The notes below the pieces were generated by a model that saw only the letters and a list, made by a program, of their open reading frames with translations, ran no database searches and was not told the DNA's origin. A program made the position numbers and the translations under genes. From Knufia peltigerae (Eukaryota > Ascomycota > Eurotiomycetes > Chaetothyriales > Trichomeriaceae): a stretch of DNA of 64,000 nucleotides. The stretch's first letter is position 1. Every line of letters starts with the position of its first letter. The DNA is taken from assembly GCA_030247855.1 (NCBI GenBank), contig JAPDRN010000079.1, forward strand, positions 105,838-169,837. Reading direction: 5' to 3'. Below are positions 1 through 9,499 of this stretch, one piece after another.

Positions 1-36
1 TAGATTCCCATCGGAAAATCCCCAAGAATGCCGAAG

Positions 37-2335
37 CTAGTGTGGGCGATATGTTGGTGTTGATGGAGACGCATCAGGGGGAAAATATGCAGACCATGGC
101 TTCCCAAACAGTGACCACTCATCGCTGTAGGGCTGGCCAAAATCAAGATCGCCTGATGCGCCAAGGTAGACGTCCTCTGTTCCTCGGAGCATGTCGCTAT
201 TGTCAAGAGATCCAGCCGACCAATGTTGCATGTCTCCCAGCTCGGCGTCCTGTGCGAGGGGTGTAGGAGATGAGGTACTTCCAAGACTTTCACGGCCTTC
301 TCCTGCTCTCAATGCGGTTGGAATTGCAGAAACGGAAGCATAGTCAAAGATCTTCCACATCAAGTCAATGTCTTCCTGCTCAAGAGCAACATCACGAACA
401 CCCAAAGGTGGCACAGCGCCGTCGTACTCGCCGTCCACATAATCCATTGTCTGACGCTGCCTGAGGCGAGCGGTCAGTTGGTCGAGCAGATTGGACTGCA
501 GGAAGAGTCAGAATAGTCTTTGCAAAATGGTAGCATCGACTGGCAGGACGACTCACAAGATTGAGCATGTTTGGCCACTGCCTTGACAGCTGTCGTATAA
601 AACTGCGTGCCTTCTCGAAATTCCTCCTTGCGTTGGATGCAACATGTCGCTTCTTGCTAACGGTCTGTTCCAGTTGGATAGTGGCTGCAATCCCGAGGAG
701 GTAACCCAGAAATGGATCGTGGTATGACAATCCTGCTTCCTCGAGTTCGACAACAAGACGGATGACCCATTTTGAGTTGGTCATGGCATACTCGAATGAC
801 TTTTGAAGAAACATTGCTGGAACTCGCGGGAGCAGGAGCCTCGTCTTCATCAGCAGGACGAACGGATGGTTTCTAAACAAGATCAGTAGAGCTTCATCAG
901 CAATTCACTTGTCGGGGATGGGTCATACAAGCAACACTGGATCGTAGAGTACAGCACTTGAAAGAACAGCCAGGTCAAGAAGTAGGATCTCGTGAGCGGG
1001 TCTTGTCGTACACGCGTTGGAAATCCAACGCTCGTGTACCGGTGAGGATGTACCACTAGCGGCGGTTAAGGTTAGATAACATATCTGTTGCGACGTGAAA
1101 TGGAAAGACATACGCATCTCATATTCCCATAGACGGGATTGAATCTTGGACCAGGAAGATCCGTCGTGCCAAAATGTATCGGTCCTTCCGGATCTAGTTT
1201 CAAACACATCTCGCATCATATCTTCCCATATTGAGAGCAAATGGATGTTGACGGCCATCAAACTGAATGTTCTGTTGTTGTTGTGGTGATGAATTATTTC
1301 TCTAAGGGTGACAAAGGAATTAAATCCAGTAGATCTCTCCGGTAAGAGAGGCCCCCTTTCGAACACGAACAGATCAAATGATGATGCAGGTATGCAAGGA
1401 CGGCTGATGTTTTGCCCGATAAAGATACGATCCATCATGAATAGTGTCCACACAACTTCACGACGCAGTATATCTTCTTCGTCATGAGCCCGGTCACTGT
1501 CCTCTGCGACCAGCATGCCTAGCCCTTGTGCAAGTCGCAGGCCGAGGGCCACTTGTACCTGGGCTCGGCCAGGGCTGCCGCCTTGTAAATGTTGTCAGAT
1601 ACGACGACCACGGAGAATCCCACGGGGGCTTACATGCAAAATCGACTTGAGCCTGAAGACAGAGTGATTGAAAATAGGCCATGTCAGTTTGCTCGGCAGA
1701 ATAAGCCTTGCATAGAAGATCAAACGTGACCCTTGAGAGAGATTTGATTATCTCGAGCCAACCTGGGATAGCTGCCCGAGATGAAGGGTCCATAGTGCGA
1801 AGTGATAAGGCAAGGATTGGATAAAGAACCATGGTAGGCAGGTTTTCGGGCAGCAATCGTTCCTGGCTGCTCATCCAAGACAGAAGAGGATAAGGTTGGT
1901 AGATAAAGTATCGTTCGAAGAGCCTTACTGCTTGACGCATGATGTCTGCTGGGATTGTTCTCTCAATTCCACTGCTGTCAATCATCAGGCACGTCAAGCT
2001 TTGTGTGGCAGCGCAATTGACATACTTTTGAGAAGGTGCAAGGTTTAGGTGGTCGCTAGGTTCAATTGATATGCTTTGTGCATACCCCGACCGAAGCTCC
2101 GCAACACTCTCAGCTTGAGCAGGTATACTGACGACGGAAGGTAAGCGGATCGCGTTGGTTGAAGAGTTCTGAATCTCCTCGCTCCCTCGGCATGCCGCCA
2201 CCTCGGGTGCTCTGAAGATCTGATTAGTTGAGAAGAAGGCTCCGAGAAGCGCATGCACCTGAGTAGCGCGAAGACTTGTTCGAGCTTATCCTCAATTGCA
2301 TCCAGGCGCCCAGGATTCTTTTTTGGTGTTACCAT
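37..2335 (-). CDS. Fungal-specific transcription factor (fungal_trans domain)
   Basis: Probable nuclear transcription regulator of the Zn2Cys6-associated fungal_trans family. Proposed exons on the minus strand are 2335-2259, 2211-1634, 1581-936, 872-557 and 495-37, which join in frame to about 691 codons. The first exon has the linker-like helix DAIEDKLEQVFALL. The middle shows the family hallmark: GRAQVQVALGLRLAQGLGM is created across the 1582-1633 intron, followed by RREVVWTLFMMDR and ISRPCIP. Later segments HPFVLLMKTRLLLP and a C-terminal leucine-rich helix (SNLLDQLTARL) also fit. The 873-935 intron needs a weak GTTGCT donor. No Cys6 zinc cluster was found upstream of 2335, so either a first exon is missed or the DNA-binding domain is absent or decayed. 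Family call is firm; target genes and the N-terminus are unknown. Confidence 0.8.
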
Positions 2336-3353
2336 ATCGTTGTGCGGTGTCCATGTTGGGCAAGGGTGAGCTTACCACGGCACTGTCCACCCCATCCAAA
2401 GCCAATGAGGGAACACCATGTACATGTGTTCGTGTTGCGGGTCGCGACGAGTAGCGGCACTGCTGATGAAGTCTCAAGCATGTTGAGCACCTTGGACGTT
2501 CTCCGGGGCAGCGAGCCTTTTTGCGCCTGGATACACCTCAGGATTGGGATCATCGCATGACGGTCAGTTCTACTCTACCTGCAATTTTCACACGCTTGTC
2601 TCGTTCGGGATATAGAATATGCTGCTCCATGAGCATCACTTGGACTTTGTTGACTCTCCATAGTCGCACTGATTCATCCCGGGGCGACATGGTATGGTCA
2701 GATGCATAACACAACACGAAGAGTACAACTTGCTGGAAACGTAGGAGGTTGAATGGCCGAATACGTTTAGCGCGGACTATGGCTATAGCGGCATATCTTA
2801 ATTCCTGTATCTGGCAACAAATCGTGAGGCATCTAATCCGCTGCTTTAAGATGAGCCACCTTCATTCGCCGCCCCCTCCATGATTTACGGGGTTCTCTCA
2901 GAAAAACTACTTTTACCTGAAAAATCAGAAGTCAGAAATCAGTACAGCCCTGGGGTCACTGTATTGAATATCCAAGCCGTTATTGACCCTTCTCAACAGC
3001 TCGATCAGGTGTTTTCTCTAGTCCTAGGTCAATCCTGGACTCTCGCTGCCAAATGACCTGTTGGGATCAAGAAGACCAGGGCGGACCGACGGACCGACGG
3101 ACACGGGCTGCTCGTCATTCTAAGCAAGACCGAGTCTCGCAGGACTCAGCATGAGCAGCACGTCAGTCACTAGTTGCCCAGGAGTCCGGATGGGTGGTAG
3201 GTTACCATTCGATGCCTCATGTATATGGCCTCGCCCTCGGCTGCATGAAATCGAGTGATTCTCTAAGCTTGGTCTCGGTGCAAAGATCCCTCCCCTCCCT
3301 GCATCTAATTTCTCATTCGACCCGTGTCTAGGAAACCCACCTCCCAAAACACC
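2336..3353. other. Intergenic: divergent promoter region
   Basis: Lies between the transcription factor (leftward) and the amine oxidase (rightward). It may hide the missing 5' exon of the regulator at about 2340-2550. A short direct repeat of the unit CGGACCGA (about 2.6 copies) sits at 3082-3103. Nothing else recognised. Confidence 0.5.
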
Positions 3354-4514
3354 ATGGCACATTTCGACGTCGCAGTCATCGGCCTAGGGGCTTTGGGTAG
3401 TGGTGCAGCCTATTACTCGGCTCTCAAAGGCGCCAAGGTCATTGGGTTCGAGCAATTCGAGCTGGGCCACGTACATGGAGCCTCGCATGACACGTCCCGC
3501 ATCGTCCGGACGTCGTACGACTCCCCCGAGTACGTCGCCCTCGCCAAAACCTCCTACAAGGATTGGGCCGACGTTGAAAGGGCAGCAGGCCACAAACTGC
3601 TCCATCAGACGGGAGGTCTGATCTTTGTCCCGAAGAACGGGCAGGTCCAGATCGACGACTATACTCGAAGTCTGGGCCGAAACCAGGTGCCTTACGAGCT
3701 TCTCAGCAGCGAGGAAGTAAGGCGACGCTGGCCCCAGTTTCGGCCACCCCATGGCACTGACGCCGTGTACACGCCTGATACCGGCATGGTGCATGCATCC
3801 CGTTCGGTCGCGGCCATGCAAAACTTGGCTCGCAATTCTGGAGCTGTACTCAAAGAGTATACCCGAGTCGAGTCCATCAAGCCGCAGCGATCGCAAGGGG
3901 GCCGGCGCGTCGAAATCGTGACCTCGCAGGGTCGATTTTATGCTTCCAAGGTGATTGTCGCCGCCGACGCATGGACGAACAAGCTCCTTGAGCCTCTGGG
4001 GGTGAGTATACCATTGCGCGTCTCGCAAGAGCAGGTCACCTACTATAAGCCCTCGCAGCCCGGCGAGTTTGGCGACGACAAGTTCCCCGTGTGGATTTAT
4101 TTTGGAGCCAAGGCGTTCTACGGCTTCCCAACATTCGGCGAGCCAACCATCAAAGCGGCACGCGACGAGGCACAGAATTACATGACACCAGAACGACGCA
4201 GCTATGTCCACTCGCAGCCACTCCTGGACGAACTAACCTCGTTCATGGATGCAATGGTGCCTGATAGCGGCCGCCAGACCCTCCGCACCGTCACTTGTCA
4301 ATACACCGTCACACCTGATCGGCAGTTCGTCATCAGCCCACTCCGAAACCACCCTGATGTGATCGTGCTTTTGGGAGCTGCCCATGGTTTCAAGTTCGCT
4401 CCCACGTTTGGCCGGGTTGCTGCGGAGTTGGCACTTGATGGGGAAACAGTCGAAAACATTACAACTTTTGGTATCCCCGAGGCAGGGGCCTCATTCTCCG
4501 AGGGTAAGCTCTAG
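3354..4514 (+). CDS. FAD-dependent amine oxidase, monomeric sarcosine oxidase / N-methyltryptophan oxidase type
   Basis: Single-exon gene of 386 codons in the DAO/MSOX family. Such enzymes oxidise a secondary or N-methyl amino acid (sarcosine, N-methyltryptophan, pipecolate), releasing H2O2. The N-terminus carries the dinucleotide-binding motif VIGLGALGSGAAYYS, then the acidic EQFELGH that follows the second strand and the HGASHDTSRIVR segment of this family. TCQYTVTPD near the C-terminus contains Cys315, placed like the cysteine that binds FAD covalently in MSOX. The protein ends in Gly-Lys-Leu, a PTS1-like tripeptide, so a peroxisomal location is inferred. The ATG at 3354 (ACACCATGG) is preferred over an in-frame ATG at 3324 because the Rossmann motif starts just after it. 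It converges on a thiolase gene. The exact substrate cannot be read from sequence. Confidence 0.88.
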   Translation: MAHFDVAVIGLGALGSGAAYYSALKGAKVIGFEQFELGHVHGASHDTSRIVRTSYDSPEYVALAKTSYKDWADVERAAGHKLLHQTGGLIFVPKNGQVQIDDYTRSLGRNQVPYELLSSEEVRRRWPQFRPPHGTDAVYTPDTGMVHASRSVAAMQNLARNSGAVLKEYTRVESIKPQRSQGGRRVEIVTSQGRFYASKVIVAADAWTNKLLEPLGVSIPLRVSQEQVTYYKPSQPGEFGDDKFPVWIYFGAKAFYGFPTFGEPTIKAARDEAQNYMTPERRSYVHSQPLLDELTSFMDAMVPDSGRQTLRTVTCQYTVTPDRQFVISPLRNHPDVIVLLGAAHGFKFAPTFGRVAAELALDGETVENITTFGIPEAGASFSEGKL

Positions 4515-5357
4515 CAATAGCAGGGGCAGTACATTGGCAACACATCACATCAGATCATTCAGCTCCATTCCATAAAGTTGGAGTTTCATATGTGACTACC
4601 CTGTGTTAATCAAGCCGTACCATACACAATAAACGACCGCAGCAGGCAGATGCAGAGGTATATAAGCAATGCCAATGTCTTTGTTCATGAGCGTCGACGC
4701 TTGCATTTCCCAAATCTAATTCCTAACCCTGCGGCCCTGTTGTCTAGGCAGCGTGGGGATTCGTTTCGTGGCGGATGATATGATCCTGACTGCCACTGCT
4801 GTCAATGGACTCTTGATCTCTCTTGCTATCATTGAGCATGTCCCGATGATGGGACGGGTGGCCGTCCTCGTCGCTGTTTGCGGACCGATCGACCGGTTGT
4901 GGGTTCGAATTCTTACTCACCGAGCCGAGTCCGTACCCAGCTCCTCAGCGGTATCGATTTCCTGAGCCGTGCGCCCGTGTGCTCGAAGGATCCAGCTGGA
5001 TGCCGAAGCCGCTGCTGAAGCTCTTGACGAAGGACTTGGTATGAGATCGAAGCTGACATTAGGGACCAGCACAGTTGGGTTTGCTGGATCACAAACGGAA
5101 TCACATACGCGACGCCGGGGCAGTTCGACCATCGCTTGTGCTGCCGAAGCTTACTTTTCTCGTCCCCTCGTCTTTGCCCTGAGGAGGACTCAATGCTTCA
5201 CTATCATTCTGAATATAGTTTATATACATATATACATATCTATATATTTATATCCCCGCCATTGCCTTGTCTCCCACAGATTCCAAGTACTCTAGCCCTG
5301 TTGAAAAAAAAGAACATTTTGAGACTACTGAAAGGGATGAAAGGGACGCCGAGCGTC
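4515..5357. other. Intergenic: convergent 3' regions
   Basis: Space between the convergent amine oxidase and thiolase genes. It contains an AT microsatellite (TATATACATA-type) at about 5219-5252. Short ORFs here lack recognisable motifs. No RNA gene was seen. Confidence 0.5.
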
Positions 5358-6584
5358 CTATTCTCTCACGAAGAGACCGGCCATACCCATACCTGTCCCG
5401 ATGCACATACTTACTACACCCACCTCGCCCTCATTCAGCTGGGGCATCAAAGTCGCAAGCTGTCTGGTACCTGTCATTCCAAGAGGATGGCCCAGGGCAA
5501 TGGCACCGCCTCTGGGGTTGACTTTCTCCATATCCAGTCCCAGTTTGCGTATACAGTACAGTGCTTGGCTGGCGAATGCCTCATTGAGTTCCCAGAGATT
5601 CACATCCTCGGTCTTGAGGCCGGTGTAGTCGAGGAGTCTGGGGATCGCAATTGCTGGCCCAATACCCATCTCGTCGGGTCGGCAACCTGCCACTTGAGTG
5701 CCAGCCCACTTGCCGATGATGGACTTGGTCAGGCCCAACTCGTTCGCGGTAGACCGTCGCATCAACAACGTCGCTGCGGCTCCATCTGAGACTTGAGAAG
5801 AGTTCCCTGCCGTTGATGTACCGTCTTGTGCGAAGGCGGGCTTCAACTTAGCCATCTTCTCGACACTGATATCGTGTCTGATGCCGTCATCCTTGTCCAC
5901 CACTACCTCCTTGAAGACTTCTGGGTGCTCCGGTTCCACCTGCTTGACCTTGACTGGGACAATTTCCGAATCAAACAGACCAGTCTTCTGGGCCTTGGAG
6001 GCTTTTTGGTGCGATGCTGCAGCGAAAGCATCTTGGTCTTCCCTGCTCACTCCGTACCTCTTTGCAACGTTCTCGCTCGTCAGACCCATGGGCATAATAC
6101 AGTCTTTCGTATTATCATGCGAACTGTTCTTCAGTTCGTCCCAAAGCATAGTAGGAATAGCCCTGCTGCCGTAATTCTTGGTCATGCTTTCCATTCCAGC
6201 CCCCACACCGACATCGATCTGTCCGACCGTAATGCTGTGCGCAATGTTGGTGACAGCCTGTAGACCAGAACTGCAGGCCCGATTGACCGTGTGCAAAGGG
6301 GTTGTTTCAGAGTATCCGGCGTGCTGTTGCGCCATTCTCGCAGCTTTTGATCCTCCCAACTCAGCCAGGACCACGCCTACTGCCACCTCGTCAATCTTCG
6401 CGGGGTCTAGGTTCGGGTTCGCAGCGAGGGTCGCTCTCAGCACGTGGCTCAGGAGTTCATGGTCGAATGCGTCTCGGAAGCCGCCCTTGACTGCTCTCGT
6501 TACGGGCGTGCGCAGCGATGAGAGAATGACAACGTCGGAAGGATTTTTGGAGAGGATCTGCTTCAGACCCCGAGCGTTCGCCAT
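5358..6584 (-). CDS. 3-ketoacyl-CoA thiolase (acetyl-CoA acyltransferase)
   Basis: Thiolase of 408 codons, single exon, catalysing CoA-dependent cleavage of 3-ketoacyl-CoA in beta-oxidation. All three catalytic signatures are present: the nucleophilic Cys in NRACSSGLQA (about residue 101), the His in GGAIALGHPLGMTG (about 365) and the second Cys in SMCIGTGMG (about 393). NEAFASQALY is the usual loop. The ATG at 6584 is the first ATG of the frame. The N-terminus (ANARGLKQILSKNPSDVV) matches the peroxisomal/mitochondrial fungal thiolase type, but no clear PTS2 nonapeptide was found and the C-terminus (FVRE) is not PTS1, so location is undecided. Biosynthetic acetoacetyl-CoA thiolase is less likely given the N-terminal extension. 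It sits tail to tail with a possibly peroxisomal oxidase. Confidence 0.92.
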   Translation of the reverse strand: MANARGLKQILSKNPSDVVILSSLRTPVTRAVKGGFRDAFDHELLSHVLRATLAANPNLDPAKIDEVAVGVVLAELGGSKAARMAQQHAGYSETTPLHTVNRACSSGLQAVTNIAHSITVGQIDVGVGAGMESMTKNYGSRAIPTMLWDELKNSSHDNTKDCIMPMGLTSENVAKRYGVSREDQDAFAAASHQKASKAQKTGLFDSEIVPVKVKQVEPEHPEVFKEVVVDKDDGIRHDISVEKMAKLKPAFAQDGTSTAGNSSQVSDGAAATLLMRRSTANELGLTKSIIGKWAGTQVAGCRPDEMGIGPAIAIPRLLDYTGLKTEDVNLWELNEAFASQALYCIRKLGLDMEKVNPRGGAIALGHPLGMTGTRQLATLMPQLNEGEVGVVSMCIGTGMGMAGLFVRE

Positions 6585-7184
6585 GGTTGGTAGATGTTTA
6601 TGGTAGGCGGAAAGTGGCAAGGATATGGAAAGGTAATTTCAAGGTGTTAGCAAGACTTGTCCTGGTCCGGGGATGTGAATGTAGAAGGAGTGAAAGGGAA
6701 CAAAGGAAGGCTTCCCAAGAGGATAGGTATCAAGATATTAAAGAGAATTACAGCAGGCTTGTCGGCGCAAGGAAAATCACCCTCGGGTAAGGACTCTGTG
6801 TTGGAGGAGGAGGAATCGCTCGCCGTCGGATGAGGGCATCGGATAAGGGCCTCCATACTGAATCTCCGCATTTTGTGGTGTTGACAAGATTATTTAAAGG
6901 GAGAGAGAGATGTTGATAATCACTCACCTTCGCGTTCTGGAATCACACGGAGATCCTGATGCAGCCATTGAGTGCCTTCACGATGCCCTTGTTTCTGCCT
7001 TAAGTGCATGGCACGGAAAAATGTAAGTGCGAGCCGTATTGAAAGGAACCGAGTGCCTGCGCATTTTCATTGCCTGCACTATTTTGCGGTGTGCCTTTGA
7101 ACAAACTCCTACTCTATCTCTCTCTTTGCAAGCATTATCTGCTGTTATTATCTCCCAGCTTGTTCCGAGGTTTTCATTCCTACG
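6585..7184. other. Intergenic: thiolase promoter side
   Basis: Region upstream of the thiolase and upstream of the ankyrin pseudogene. It includes a short GA-rich run (about 6899-6909). No coding or RNA feature recognised. Confidence 0.45.
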
Positions 7185-9130
7185 ATGGTGCCAATGAAGC
7201 GTGCTTCAGACTCGTCAGGGGATGTGAGACCATCCAAGTCGCTTTGCATTCGACAGAAAAAGCATCAGCAGGTGAACTTACATCACCTCTGGCAAATATA
7301 ATCTCAAAATTGCTCATTCTATGACCTAACTTGACCTTAGCAGACGTGCCCTGTTGATAACTCACATACCGCAGATCGACAGATTCAGATCAAGATCAAA
7401 CTTGCCTCTCCGTCCGAGACCTTTCGCACTTACGGAGACGAGCAGGAACCACGTGAAAGACAAGTGGAATCAATGCATGACTTCTTCACAATCGAATACT
7501 GAGACCCAAAGTACGCAAAGTACGACGAGTTCGCTACTTTCGACTGGCTAGAGCCAATCGACGTGGTTGCAATCGACGCGCATACTTCAGTTCAAATAGG
7601 ACACTCCATTGCACAGTTGGTCCAAAAACCAACAGTGGCCGGCCATATCCATCACTTCATTAGACAGCCTTCAATGAAGTGACCGTGTTGGGGTTTGATT
7701 TATTCGACTGTAATGGAATGTTACGAGAAGATTACATCCGGAAAGTCTCGGAATACTGGAAACGCAAGCTTAACACGAAGATTCTTCTTCTCATCGAAGA
7801 TATCACAATTGGTCACCGTTATTCAGGCCGTGGAATTGACACACAAATGCTCAAAGCACTCCTCAGGGCCACACAAGACAAGGTCGAGGACACTTTTCTT
7901 GCCATCACATGGCCAGAATCTGACAAAACAACTCGGTTCTGTGAAACTTTCGAAATCCTCGTGGGTAGCAGTGGTACCACTCGAGTTCCCGATCCTGTGG
8001 ATCCTAAATTCACAACATGCTTTCGAGAACTTGGGTTTCGACATATTGAGAGTTCGATATGGTTTGGCTTGGTTGTAAGAACCTCGGAAGTTTTCCATCG
8101 ACCTCGCACCCTCGACCACTATTTTGACCCTCTACCCAGACTGAGACCGAAGCAGGAACTACCAGGGGTCATCTTAGCAACCTTCGGAATGTTCGACGAT
8201 TCACATATGCTCCAGATTTTTAAAATCCAATATGGACAACTGGCTCCAGATTCAGAGCAGTGGTTGGCCACAGATATATGGGGAAATACGATCCTGCATC
8301 TCGCTGCTCAACTACACTACCCCAAATGTGTTGGTTGGATTCTCGAGCACGGAAGCCGTCATCTCCCACACGTCTGCAACATGAATCGTGACACTCCACT
8401 GCATGCTCTAGAGCTCGCCTTCGAAAAGTCTCGATCTAGATGTCTTCAATTACCGTCTTAAAATCTCGTTCTGGGAAACTTTGCAGGATACCCGGATGGT
8501 GCTGTCTGGTGCCTGGCCAAGTTGGGGGCATCCATCTTGAGTACGAGGCAGAGGCTTGGAAACGTTTGGCTGCTGGATGCTCCTGTGGGCTCTGCGGGGA
8601 GGGATACCTGAGCCCTCGAATGTCATTCAAATTAATCCAACAGGCCTTGTTTATCAATGTATCCTTTGAAGGCGAACTAGTTTGTGGGGGTCTAAGGCCA
8701 CTGGACTTACAATCTCATTTCCGCTTATGAGATTCTCCCTGAAGTTTCTCTCAAATTCGTTAGACGCAGCCCGTCCTCAGCTCGAGGCTGCAATAATATG
8801 GTCAAACCTATCATCCGGTGCTTGTGTGACGGATTGCTCCCGTCCGAAGTCAACGTTATGCGTGTGCATGATAGAGACAACGACGATCGAGAGAAAGTGC
8901 ATACAAGAAACTCCATCAAATGCGGTGGCAGCTTGCTGAACATGTTGAGAACTCTCTTCATGTGCACAAGGATCGAAGACTCAACATACATGGACAGTCC
9001 GATAGTGATCAATGGGGATGAGACTGAGGACTGGCATCTAATGATGTCTCAGTTGCAGTTGCCGGAACGTCGAAATGATTTTGACTATCTGTGTGTTAGT
9101 AGAGTGTGTGGCACTCCACTTGCTTGGTAG
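7185..9130 (+). pseudogene. Decayed gene: GNAT-like plus ankyrin-repeat protein
   Basis: A once-intact gene readable only by changing frame. It starts at ATG 7185 (MVPMKRASDSSGDVRPSK) with an intron 7272-7343 that still has a CTAAC branch site at 7326. The frame then hits TGA at 7500-7502, where IEY-stop-DPKY suggests a former Trp codon. It reads on through LEPIDVVAIDA to TGA at 7680. Coding resumes in another frame with GFDLFD, a GNAT motif-A-like stretch (GHRYSGRGIDTQML) and ankyrin units (GNTILHLAAQ near 8283; NRDTPLHALE near 8386). TAA at 8459 interrupts; GYPDGAVWCLAKLG follows in the same frame. A further frame gives CSCGLCGEGYLSPRM at about 8578-8622, and another gives LPERRNDFDY near 9060. 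At least five disruptions make a working product unlikely. Some frame changes could be unrecognised introns, but the in-frame stops could not all be spliced out. Confidence 0.72.
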
Positions 9131-9499
9131 GGGCCGAAACTTCAAGCAGATGAAAGAGAGACGTGGACGATGATTTCAGAGGAATGAATAGGCTCATTCA
9201 AAATCTATGGTATGAAGCCAACAAAAGGCCCATGGTGAGCAATGGACTTTCACCAGTGTCGGACGATAAGAGCAAAGAGTCCCTACGGTTTTTTCGAGCA
9301 TACTTTGTCAGAAAGCGGATCACCAAGATTGCAAAACCAAATCCATGATCAAATATGTATTGAAAACACTTTACGGGTAGCAAAAAATATCTTATCATCG
9401 CCTTCTGCTGCAACATTTGTGCTTTTCTTCCCAAACCAAATTCAACTACGGAGTATATCATGCATCAGCAACTCGGGGCGAGTGCCTTGAGCGGTTTAT
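9131..9499. other. Intergenic: BRR2 3' region
   Basis: Downstream of both the pseudogene and BRR2. It holds one copy of the recurrent 9-mer TACGGAGTA at 9447-9455. A 61-codon ORF at 9163 has no recognisable motif. Confidence 0.4.

Noticed and set aside
3384..4211. 275-codon minus-strand frame opposite the amine oxidase
   Set aside because: No domain recognisable; the sense strand carries a clear FAD-binding protein.
4895..4930. GGGTTCGAATTC, resembling a tRNA T-loop
   Set aside because: The flanks do not form a 5-bp T-stem, and no anticodon or D arm can be found upstream.
5136..5789. 217-codon plus-strand frame overlapping the thiolase 3' end
   Set aside because: Antisense to conserved thiolase codons and starts in AT microsatellite sequence.
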